Below are positions 35,041-43,400 of a stretch of DNA of 64,000 nt, piece by piece. This DNA comes from Raineya sp. GTDB lineage: Bacteria; Bacteroidota; Bacteroidia; Cytophagales; Thermonemataceae. A program made the position numbers and the translations under genes. The DNA is taken from positions 43,796 through 107,795 of the forward strand of contig JALONN010000013.1 of NCBI GenBank assembly GCA_025454915.1, written 5' to 3'. The first letter of the stretch is position 1. Each line of letters opens with the position of its first letter. The notes below the pieces were generated by a model, which was given only the letters and a program-made list of their open reading frames with translations, was not told where the DNA came from and searched no databases.

Positions 35041-35151
35041 AAATAAATATTTATTTACTTATTTCCAAGCACTTAGCAAGAAAAGTAAAATTAGACTAAC
35101 GAATGTTAGTAAAGAAAAAATAAACGAATATCGTATATTTAGGTGTTAGCT
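35041..35151. promoter_or_regulatory. candidate attI and recombinase/cassette promoter region
   Basis: This segment lies between the recombinase start and the first cassette base. It contains a 16-bp perfect palindrome AAATAAATATTTATTT (35041-35056), the short inverted repeat ACTAAC-gaat-GTTAGT (35095-35110), and then GTTAGCT (35145-35151) at the first cassette boundary. In integrons attI lies at this place and has weak repeat structure. The assignment is inferred from position and from the core-like GTTA only. Confidence 0.5.
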
Positions 35152-36254
35152 GCAAGCGAAATGAACCACATAACAACCAACAATAGGCAGACAATTTAAC
35201 AGAAAATGTAGACTATTTTTATGAATGACCAACACAAAATGAATCGGTACATTTAATAACTTATTTTTTTATGATAGTTAAAAATCATGCTCATAAAACC
35301 AATTTTAACTTATGACTTGTTATTTATTAAAAGACAAGAGAAAATCATTATTCAAGCATTTGAATAATTTAACTTCAATTAAACAATTGTCTTTAAAATA
35401 TATCCTCTTTTTTTTAACTTCGATATTGACTAATATTTCAAATGGACAGAATAATTCTCCTTCTTCTATAAATTTATCAGATTTCAATAAAATTGATTCA
35501 TTATTTGAAATATTTTCTCCTTTAATAGAGAATGTTCATAGTCTAAAAAGCGTCAGACTGGATACTATGAATAAAGCAATTTATTTAGAGTTTATTCGAT
35601 ATTATGTCGAGAAAGATTTTTACGGTAACCGAGGGAAAGGACTTTCTCAAAGAGCTTTTGATACTCTTCAAATAAATTTAGATACAAGTTCATTCGGTTT
35701 ATTTTGTGCTAAGTATAGTTTAAACGAATATCTAGTGCAAGAATTTATTAAACTTTTGATTAAAAATTCAATTGACGAAGTACATAGGATGCCACCCGTG
35801 GATGGTCGTGAAATACTTTATTGTGCCACAATTATAAAGTATAACCATTGTGATTTCTATTTAAGAATTTCTTCTGGTTGTAATAAAAAAGATTATTACC
35901 CATTCTATTACAAATTTTATAAACGAATAGGCTTAAGATTAAGAAAACTTCAAAATGGCTCATTTTTATTTACTCATTGTCATAAGAAGAAATTGAATAA
36001 GCGAAATTGAAACCCAAAGCCAGTTTTCCCAAGCACTAATTCTGTGACAAGATTGAATCGACTTAACTAGAAAAAGCCAAAGTAACGTAAATAGTTTATA
36101 ACAGAACAATGAAAGACAGAACGCCAGCACCTAACAGCACCTACCCAAAAGGCGGAGTTTCGTGTTCCAAAAGCGGTTTGGTGGTTAAACAAACATTAGT
36201 TTTTCAAATCAAGTTTTGTGCTAAAAGTCCCGCCCTTCGGCAATACCCAAACCG
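35146..36254 (+). mobile_element. integron-like gene cassette 1
   Basis: The unit starts at TTAGCT after the attI-like G and ends at the G of the first attC-like core (36254). It carries one ORF (35312-36010). Its start GTTAGCTGC and its inverse core GCACCTAAC (36127-36135) match in 8 of 9 complementary bases. The boundaries are inferred from the recombination rule G^TT of integrons. Confidence 0.65.
35312..36010 (+). CDS. cassette 1 cargo, secreted hypothetical protein
   Basis: This 232-residue protein has a basic start, a hydrophobic segment at about residues 26-42, and a cleavage-like site SNGQ, so it is probably exported. The mature part contains four cysteines (for example FCAKYSLN, YCATI, SGCNKK, HCHKKKL) and many basic residues. 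No family is recognised. The ORF fills most of cassette 1, and it is the only gene. The start could be any of several ATGs before residue 30, because the N-terminal extension is unusually polar (inference). Confidence 0.55.
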   Translation: MTCYLLKDKRKSLFKHLNNLTSIKQLSLKYILFFLTSILTNISNGQNNSPSSINLSDFNKIDSLFEIFSPLIENVHSLKSVRLDTMNKAIYLEFIRYYVEKDFYGNRGKGLSQRAFDTLQINLDTSSFGLFCAKYSLNEYLVQEFIKLLIKNSIDEVHRMPPVDGREILYCATIIKYNHCDFYLRISSGCNKKDYYPFYYKFYKRIGLRLRKLQNGSFLFTHCHKKKLNKRN

Positions 36255-36260
36255 TTATAT
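36127..36260. repeat. attC-like site 1 (composite)
   Basis: It runs from inverse core ACCTAAC (36129-36135) to GTTATAT (36254-36260). Inner stems include AAAGGCGG on the left with the CCCGCCCTT-type segment on the right (36229-36237). The outer arms are not fully complementary, so it looks like a hybrid of two half sites. The last 20 bases CGGCAATACCCAAACCGTTA (36238-36257) are repeated exactly in site 2. Confidence 0.6.
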
Positions 36261-37726
36261 GCCATTTTAGGACGACACCGTAAACATTAGTCAATTTCAA
36301 AAATCACACAGAATATGCAAAGAAGAAAATTCATAAAAGACACATTAACAGGGTTGCCATTACTCTTTTTGACACCGACACTTTTAGCAAGTTGTGGTAA
36401 AGATGATGAAAACATAAATCCAAACGGTAAAACAGTTGTAGTAATTGGTGGCGGAATTTCAGGACTTGCTGCTGCCAAAAAATTAAAAGAAAAGGGTTTT
36501 ACTGTTATTGTTTTAGAAGCACAAGAAAAAGTAGGCGGACGAATGAGAACGGACAGAAGTTTAGGCGTGGCTTTTGACGAAGGTGCAAGTTGGATACACG
36601 GACCAAATGGAAATCCAATAACTAATTTGGTTTCTCAATCTGGGGCAAATACATTTTTGACTTCTGACGACAGCGTTGAAGTTTTTGATACAAATGGGAC
36701 AGCCTATTCTGACACAGTTTTAACGAATGCTGAAAACCAATTTGAAAGTGCTTTAAACGCAGTTCGAAATGCAGGAACACAGACACAAAGTTTTCAATCG
36801 GTATTCAACTCACTTTACCCAACACAAGCCAATAACAGACTTTGGAAATATATGCTTTCTGCTTTTTTAGAGTTTAATACAGGTGGAGATATTTCAAAAC
36901 TTTCATCAAAATTCTTTGATGATGACGAAGAATATAATGGAGAAGACGTTATCATTACAAATGGCTACGATAAGATTACAGACTTTTTGGCACAAGGGTT
37001 AGACATAAGACTTAACACAAGAGTTACAGGCATTGATTACTCAAATACAAAAGTTAACATTACTGCTAATGGAAGTAACATTGAAGCCGATTATGTTATA
37101 GTTTCAGTTCCTTTGGGCGTATTAAAAAACAACGCAATTACTTTTGCACCTGCCTTGCCAGCAGACAAAATCTCTGCCATCACTAAAACCAATATGGGCA
37201 ACGTGAACAAATTTTTACTTGTGTGGAACACTGCCTTTTGGGATACCAATTTACAGTACATTGGTTATACTCCTGACACTAAGGGAAAGTTCAATTACTT
37301 TCTAAATGTGAAAAAATTTACACCAGCAAATGCATTAATGACTTTTGCCTTTGGTGACTACGCTACAACAACCGAAAGTATGAGCGACAATGACATTGTT
37401 AATGAAATAATGCTACACTTAAAAAGTATCTACGGCAACAGTATTCCTAACCCAACAAATTTGTTACGGACTAAATGGGGGCAAAATATAAATTCATATG
37501 GTGCTTATTCTTATGCAACCAACGGTACGACAACAGCAGACTTTGATACACTTGCAAAATCCGTAAACAGCAGAGTGTTTTTTGCAGGTGAACACACCAA
37601 TAGAGAGTATCGTGGGACAGTACACGGAGCATATTTGAGTGGGTTACGAGAAGCCGACAAAATAATTGACCTATTATGAAAATGAGAAAAACGGCATATA
37701 ACAAGGTTTCGGCAATACCCAAACCG
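36255..37726 (+). mobile_element. integron-like gene cassette 2
   Basis: A 1472-bp unit carries one gene, the flavin amine oxidase. It starts GTTATATGCC (with the G at 36254), and the inverse core before its end is GGCATATAAC (37693-37702), an exact 10-base reverse complement. A 20-bp direct repeat (36238-36257 and 37710-37729) flanks it. Confidence 0.7.
36315..37679 (+). CDS. cassette 2 cargo, Tat-exported flavin amine oxidase
   Basis: This 454-residue protein is a flavin-containing amine oxidase of the polyamine oxidase/LSD1-like family. The FAD motif is VVVIGGGISGLAAAKKLKEKGF with VVGGRMRT-type segment KVGGRMRTDRS, and the C-terminal FAD signature is FAGEHTNREYRGTVHGAYLSGLREA. The N-terminus has a twin-arginine motif QRRKFIKD and a lipobox LLASC, so it is a Tat-exported lipoprotein. 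It probably oxidises a primary or secondary amine outside the cytoplasm, releasing peroxide. It is the only gene of cassette 2 and its stop lies 13 bp before the attC-like core. GC content appears higher than in flanking chromosomal genes. Confidence 0.85.
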   Translation: MQRRKFIKDTLTGLPLLFLTPTLLASCGKDDENINPNGKTVVVIGGGISGLAAAKKLKEKGFTVIVLEAQEKVGGRMRTDRSLGVAFDEGASWIHGPNGNPITNLVSQSGANTFLTSDDSVEVFDTNGTAYSDTVLTNAENQFESALNAVRNAGTQTQSFQSVFNSLYPTQANNRLWKYMLSAFLEFNTGGDISKLSSKFFDDDEEYNGEDVIITNGYDKITDFLAQGLDIRLNTRVTGIDYSNTKVNITANGSNIEADYVIVSVPLGVLKNNAITFAPALPADKISAITKTNMGNVNKFLLVWNTAFWDTNLQYIGYTPDTKGKFNYFLNVKKFTPANALMTFAFGDYATTTESMSDNDIVNEIMLHLKSIYGNSIPNPTNLLRTKWGQNINSYGAYSYATNGTTTADFDTLAKSVNSRVFFAGEHTNREYRGTVHGAYLSGLREADKIIDLL

Positions 37727-37732
37727 TTAGGC
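37693..37732. repeat. attC-like site 2 (short form, 40 bp)
   Basis: Inverse core GGCATATAAC, then AAGGTTT-C-GG, loop CAATA, CC-C-AAACC and core GTTAGGC. The arms pair apart from a two-base bulge (AA) and a C-C mismatch. Bulged unpaired bases are typical of attC sites. It is far shorter than typical attC sites of about 57 bp or more. Confidence 0.65.
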
Positions 37733-38426
37733 GTAATTGTATGAGGACAGAAATTCTATACGTTGAATTAAAACAAGGACATTCCGGACCTGCTTGGATT
37801 GGCTACGGACATTTTTCCAAATCCGGACAGACAGTATATTTTGACGGCAAAGTTCTTAAAAAAGAACAGGGAATAATTAGCAATCACTTTGACATTGAAA
37901 ACGGTGACGAGTATTGGATTTCTGGAGTTAAAAAAAATGGAACCGACAGACATTGGGCTGGTTCAGGTAAAATATACATAGACAAGACGGTTATAGACGA
38001 CTATTTAAAAATTATTGGACAGACAACTTTGCCTAAAAACAAATTTATACTTGCAGACCTTGACAACGTCCCGAACAAAAAGCTATCAAGGACAATTGAA
38101 AACAGTAAACTGACTGATGAACCTTTTGATAATTCACTTTTATATAAAAAGACTCCAAAAGACTTGTCTGACAATGAACTTAAAAAGGTTATTGAATATT
38201 ACAGCGACTTAGATTTGACAGAACTTCCTTTGAAAACAAGAAAGGGTTACGTTGAGAAATTAAATGACCTGAACGTTGAACTTGAGACAAGAAACAACAA
38301 CGCCTAACACGGGTTTTGCGTTAGTGGGCGGACAGGGCGAATAAAAACTTTTGAGCAATTAATAAACGTTGGTGCTGGCAGACAGTTTACGGTTTCAAAA
38401 GCCCACCAACGCAAAACCCGAAACCG
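37727..38426 (+). mobile_element. integron-like gene cassette 3
   Basis: A 700-bp unit from TTAGGC to the G of site 3. Its start GTTAGGCGT (37726-37734) is the exact reverse complement of ACGCCTAAC (38300-38308) in its own attC. It carries one ORF beginning 14 bp after the boundary. Confidence 0.72.
37741..38307 (+). CDS. cassette 3 cargo, hypothetical protein
   Basis: This 188-residue soluble protein starts at ATG 37741, 14 bp after the cassette boundary, a very short leader as in integron cassettes. Its TAA stop is part of the inverse core GCCTAAC. It contains AWIGYGHFSKSGQTVYFDGK near the start, a strand-rich middle, and a charged helical end (LSDNELKKVIEYYSDLDL). There is no signal peptide. 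I do not recognise a named domain. The gene has a higher GAC/GGA content than neighbouring chromosomal genes, consistent with transfer. Confidence 0.65.
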   Translation: MRTEILYVELKQGHSGPAWIGYGHFSKSGQTVYFDGKVLKKEQGIISNHFDIENGDEYWISGVKKNGTDRHWAGSGKIYIDKTVIDDYLKIIGQTTLPKNKFILADLDNVPNKKLSRTIENSKLTDEPFDNSLLYKKTPKDLSDNELKKVIEYYSDLDLTELPLKTRKGYVEKLNDLNVELETRNNNA

Positions 38427-38432
38427 TTAAAT
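38300..38432. repeat. attC-like site 3 (long form)
   Basis: Inverse core ACGCCTAAC (38300-38308), then arm CGGGTTTTGCGTTAGTGGGC (38310-38329), a 71-base loop, and the matching arm GCCCACCAACGCAAAACCCG (38401-38420) with 19 of 20 bases paired, an extra AAACC, and core GTTAAAT (38426-38432). The unpaired AAACC sits where extrahelical bases mark the strand to be cut in attC. The core GTTAAAT follows GTTRRRY. Confidence 0.75.
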
Positions 38433-39524
38433 CTCCAAAGTTGGAGGCTCTTTAGGCTCTATTCCTCGTTTTCCATTAATTTTCCCAATCCATTGTCTGA
38501 TACCTTTTAAATTTTGGGTTTTAAACATTAATTCTCTAGTAAAAGGCATTTCAAAGACTTCTGGCATGGTATTAATCCCTCCTGCTGGTATTTTTAGGTT
38601 TTCCAAACGTTCAAGAAGGGAGTTTTTATCCCAAAGGGCTATTTTTTCTTTAAGAATTGGTAACAGCTCTTTTCTATTTTTTACTCTTTGTGCATTGGTA
38701 GCAAACTTTTCCAAATCAGCGAGTTCTGAGATATCAAGTAAATCACAGAGTATGGCAAAGTGTTTATCTGTGCCTACTGCCAGTGTAATGAGTTTTTCAT
38801 CTTTGGTAGTAAAAATACTTCCGTAAGGCACAATATTGGGGTGTTCGCTACCCATACGAACAGGCGTATGCCCAGCATTCAGCCAGTTGGTCGCCTGATT
38901 GACAAGAGCCGAAACAGCCGAATCGAACAGCGAAACCTCAATGTATGCCCCCTCACCTGTTTGCATACGCCCAAGCAATGCAAGTAAAATACCTTCTTTG
39001 AGCTGATGCCCAGCCAGTACATCCACAAGAGCTACAGGCATTTTGGTGGGCGGGCTATCGGGTTCGCCATTCATAAACATAAAACCTGCTTCGGCTTGGA
39101 TAATAGCATCGTAGCCTACTTTTCCAAAATCGTTGCCATAACCTGTAATATGCCCATAAATAAGTTGTGAGTTTATTTTAGACAATGTTTCATAATCTAC
39201 TCCCAGTTTTTCGGCATCTTGGGGTTTATAGCTTGCCAGCACAATATCCGCCTGTTCTATCATTTTGTAGAGGCGTTCTAAATCTACTTTCTCCTGAATG
39301 TTCAGGCAAACAGATGTTTTTCCCCAGTTTACAGACGAAAAATAAGCAGAAACCGTTGTTTCTGGATTTTCGGAAGCGAGTTTCCAGCTACGTGTTACAT
39401 CTCCTTTTGTAAGTGGGTTCTCTATTTTGATAACCTCAGCACCCAATTCAGCTAAAAACTGTCCCACACTCGGGGCAGCCAGTACCGAAGCCAATTCTAT
39501 GACACGAATATTTTTTAAATACAT
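38427..39524 (-). CDS. CaiB/BaiF-type CoA-transferase, possibly C-terminally truncated
   Basis: This 365-residue protein is a family III CoA-transferase (CaiB/formyl-CoA transferase type): N-terminal LKNIRVIELASVLAAPSVGQFLAELGAEVIKIE, then GYDAIIQAEAGFM and the catalytic-Asp segment PVALVDVLAGHQ. It moves CoA from an acyl-CoA to an acid acceptor in the cytoplasm. The usual C-terminal GEHTEEVL segment is absent: the protein ends in PPTLEI, with its TAA stop exactly at the integron-like junction. I think the array has shortened the gene. It starts one base overlapping the TonB-like stop. Confidence 0.85.
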   Translation of the reverse strand: MYLKNIRVIELASVLAAPSVGQFLAELGAEVIKIENPLTKGDVTRSWKLASENPETTVSAYFSSVNWGKTSVCLNIQEKVDLERLYKMIEQADIVLASYKPQDAEKLGVDYETLSKINSQLIYGHITGYGNDFGKVGYDAIIQAEAGFMFMNGEPDSPPTKMPVALVDVLAGHQLKEGILLALLGRMQTGEGAYIEVSLFDSAVSALVNQATNWLNAGHTPVRMGSEHPNIVPYGSIFTTKDEKLITLAVGTDKHFAILCDLLDISELADLEKFATNAQRVKNRKELLPILKEKIALWDKNSLLERLENLKIPAGGINTMPEVFEMPFTRELMFKTQNLKGIRQWIGKINGKRGIEPKEPPTLEI

Positions 39525-40261
39525 CAGATTTTAATAGGTATTGATTTTCTTGTTTTTACAGGCTCACCTTTATGATTTAACGCTGGGCTAAACTTTTCTA
39601 CTTTATTGTATAAAATATCTTTGATAATTTCTTGAATATATTCTGTAGGAGGATTTTTTAAGAACACAATAGTCTCTATTTTTCCTTCTTTATTTACCAC
39701 AAACTGAACTATGGTATTTTCATTCACTCTGTCTTTTTCAGGAATTTTTGCCCATAATAAATTTTGTATTGTTTTTCTAAAGCCATTTATACCTGTTGGG
39801 TATTGAGCATCTGGAGGCATTTCACCAAAATCCATCAATGCCGAATTGACTGTATCTTTTACACAATTAGTAGTATCTTTATTCAAAACCTGTTCTTGTT
39901 TAGTTTTTTCTACATTTTGGGCTGTTATATCTGTTTTACAACCACTTAAGAGCAATAAGGCATACAAACCCATTGCATATACACCATTCCAAAGACTTTT
40001 TTTCTTTTGTAAACGAACTGCAAAATACTTTTCCAGCGTTTTTTCTTGCCAAGACGTTTTGAGAGGTCTGTTGAGTTGTGTCTTTAAAAACATTCCACAA
40101 ACAGGGCTTTCAGCCTCCTCCATATACGTCTGGATTTCTGAATCTGTTTTTTGGGTAAAGTCTATTACCTTTTTGGCACAATGCTGGCAAAAATAACCTT
40201 CCTTATCAGGAATCATATTTTCTAGTTTCTCAGAACAGGGTTTTGCGATATAAATTTCCAT
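39524..40261 (-). CDS. TonB-C domain protein with N-terminal CxxC motif
   Basis: I start at ATG 40261 (245 residues), 13 codons inside the longest frame, because the sequence MEIYIAKPCSEKL then matches a widespread Bacteroidota N-terminal pattern with FCQHCAKKVIDFT. There is one membrane helix (about 88-104, GVYAMGLYALLLLSGC). The C-terminal TonB-like domain runs from about residue 175 (NTIVQFVVNKEGKIETIVF). It could transmit energy to outer-membrane receptors, or form a small envelope complex; the cytoplasmic cysteine pair resembles a zinc finger. The stop TGA overlaps the CoA-transferase ATG. Confidence 0.7.
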   Translation of the reverse strand: MEIYIAKPCSEKLENMIPDKEGYFCQHCAKKVIDFTQKTDSEIQTYMEEAESPVCGMFLKTQLNRPLKTSWQEKTLEKYFAVRLQKKKSLWNGVYAMGLYALLLLSGCKTDITAQNVEKTKQEQVLNKDTTNCVKDTVNSALMDFGEMPPDAQYPTGINGFRKTIQNLLWAKIPEKDRVNENTIVQFVVNKEGKIETIVFLKNPPTEYIQEIIKDILYNKVEKFSPALNHKGEPVKTRKSIPIKI

Positions 40262-40445
40262 AGTTGTCGTTTTAAGAAACCTTAGCAAATATATATCCAA
40301 AGTCAGGCTATTTGTATTTTTTTCTTTACAACAATAAATAAAAAAAAATCTTCTATTGTAGAAGCCTATATAAATAGTATGATGAATTTATAAAGTTAAT
40401 TTTTATTTTTTATCTAAGATATAGAAAAGTTTTTTAAGTAGATGA

Positions 40446-40477
40446 AATAAAAAAGAGCCTTCAATAAGGCTCTTTTT
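40446..40477 (-). terminator. terminator of the 1256-residue protein gene
   Basis: AAAAGAGCCTT (40451-40461) and AAGGCTCTTTT (40466-40476) pair around CAAT, with a T-run on the minus strand (TTTTTTATTTC). It begins one base beyond the stop of the gene ending at 40478. Confidence 0.85.
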
Positions 40478-43400
40478 TTATTTATAAGTAATATACTTAT
40501 TTTCAACATTGTTAATTTCAGTAAGGATGTTTTTAAACTTAGTGTAATCTTTTGTTGAAATAATCACAAACCTATCGCTTGTCATTTTTCTATAAACTCT
40601 TAGGGTTTGAGGATTTATTTTTGTAAATTTCAATTCAAACTTCATAAAATCTGCATTGATTGTTACATCTTTAGGAATATCTACAAGACTTGTTCCTTGA
40701 GGTACTTGAATCGTAATATCTTCGATATAAGTATCTACATCTTCATAATAACTGTAATCAATAGGAGACTTTCTGGTTTCTTCTGTAAATATGTCTATAC
40801 GTCCATGTCTAGCAGAATATGGCACTTTAAGTACTTTTAAAGCACCAATTTCAGCAATTTCATTTTTTACAACATATTTATAGCTATATTTCAGTGTATC
40901 TGTTATTTTTTCTATATTTTCAAACTCCAAACCAATTAATGAAACAGGGTTTTTGTAATCGCTTGAAATACTTTTTGTAATTTCTTCTTTCCTTTTTTCT
41001 TCATTTTCATTGATAAAATCACTTCTCATTCTTGCTCCAATAGAGCCTGTCTTGAGGCTTTTTACGTCACAAGTCAGATTATTATTCTCTATTTTAACAG
41101 TTCTTATACGATGTATAATATTTTTATTTGGAGTAGTAACCAATGTTTCTAATTTATTCTCTGTTTGATTATCGCTGGTTGCAGGAAATGGTATATTCAG
41201 GATAGAAGACCTGTCTACACTCCAAGGCAATGCTCCAAAAGGCAAATAGGGGTCTGTTAATTCCAAATAATATGTTTTTCCATCAATACTGGCTTTTACG
41301 ATACAATGGTTAAACATCAGAGCTGGCAGAGGTAAAGCACTTTCTGTATTATCTCTTGTAGTCACTAATTGTAAATTTACAGGAATATCAGCTTTTCTTG
41401 CTAAAGCAGCAAAAAGAGTAGAAACGTCTTTACAATCTCCTAATTTTGTTGAAAGTGTTTTAGATGCTTTTTGAGGCACATAAGCACTTTGTCTGAATGG
41501 AAGTGAACTGTATTGAATATTTTTGGAAATATATTCGTAAATAAGTTTAGCCCTATCTAATTTTGTCAGTTTCTCTACACCATTAGGGAAAATTGTTGTA
41601 AATGCCTGCTCTACTTCAAAATCTGGTTTTGCCTGATATGCAGAAATATCAGCATACCATAACGCTAAGTCTTGCCAGCTATTAAGTGTAGATATTTGCA
41701 ACACTTTCTCAGAATTCTGCATCAATTGTCCATACTTTTCAGACTTAACAGCTTTTACATCTTTATCTTCCCAAACATACAAGTTAAACTCATCTACTTC
41801 TTTAATTTGTGGTTTCAAATCACTATTAAAAACTTTATACTCAAACTTTTTTTCTTTGGGAATCAATAAAGAATACCTTGTTTGTTCTGATGGAACAGAG
41901 GATGAAAAGCTATAAGTATCCCAAAAATCTTTTGCAAAACGCCCTCTAAAGTAAGTTTCTGTTTTATACTTTATCAGAATAACATCTCCTATTTCTAGAT
42001 TTGGGAAAACTACCTGACCATCATTGGTTTCTGCATTAATTTTAGAATTATTTTTCTTAATCAGCTCTGCTTTTTCAACCACAATTCTTTCAGAGTATTC
42101 ATTGTATCCAAGATTAGTTTGATGCCAATAATCTACTCCTTTCTGATTTAAAACTCTTACAATAAGGGTTGTATAGGTTTGTGAACCTCCTTCTGGGTAA
42201 ATAATTTTATTTTTTTCATCAAAGATATAATACCAATCATAGTCTTTGTATTCAGGTTTTACTGTTCCATTTTTAACAATTGCATAGTAATCTTCCTTAG
42301 GGAATACAGTTCCTAAATCTGTTTTATTTTCTAGATTTCTTATTTTCTCTCTTGTTTTATAGTCATTAGGATTGAAATACAATGCTTTTTTGTAAGCATC
42401 CAAGGCTTCATTTTTTTGGTTTTGCATTTGCTTGATAAGAGCATAATCAAGCCAATTTCTTGAACTATAAGGGGATTGTGCTATACTTTTATTTATATAT
42501 TCGAGTGCTTTCGGATAATCTTTAATACCATAATAGTAGTCTCCAAGCCTTTCAGTAAATTCAGGCTGCTGAGGCATATGTTTTTCCATTTTTTCAAGCA
42601 TTTTTATAGCTTTCTGAGGCATACTCTGTTGTAGATACAAAGCAACCAAGTCCATAATCATTCTATAATGGTAATTGTTTTTCAAGAAATTCTCATATAT
42701 TTTTATATTTTCTCTTCTATCTTTATTTACCTGTTGCTGAATAAGAAAATAATAATAGTTAAATAAGGAATTGTCTGGATATTTTTTGTAATAGGTGTAA
42801 ACTAAGCTTACAAATTCTCGTTCTTTTTTGAGCAAAGCCAAGAGCTTCATTTTTCTTTCTGCCAATTCTTCTCTTTCTCCATATTTATCAATGATTTTAT
42901 CTAATTTTTCTTCAGCTTCTACATTTTTTTCTTCTTCTAATAATTGCTCAAAATTTAAAAACATTGTTAAATAAGAATCAGGATATTTTTCTTTATAATC
43001 GTTCAACTCTTTTAAAAACTCTGTACGGTTTCTAGTTTCTGAAAGGATTAATAAGTATTCTGTTCTGATAAGCAGATTATTAGGGTCTTTTTGAAATATT
43101 TTTTGCATAACAGAACGAGCCTCTGTTATTTTTTTGGTACGACGATAAGCTTGTGACAACAGCAAATAGTTAATAGGGTTTTCAGGTTGTTCCTCTATTT
43201 TCTTTTTGAAGAATTCTTCTGCAAAATGAGGGATTTGAGCAATTTTTTCTTCAGATTTATTGCTGGTATATGGCTGTAATTGATTACTATAGGTTATTCC
43301 TTGTATAGGTTGTAATTGTCTGTCTGTAAGCCTTACAATAAAGTTTGAATACTCTTGTCCCACATATCCTAATTGTACTAAAATTCTATTATAGCCTTTC

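Noticed and set aside
36238..37729. The 20-bp direct repeats as target duplications of a transposon around the amine oxidase
   Set aside because: No transposase is present, the repeats end in the GTTA core, and a third core at 38426 plus the self-complementary cassette ends fit an integron-like array better.
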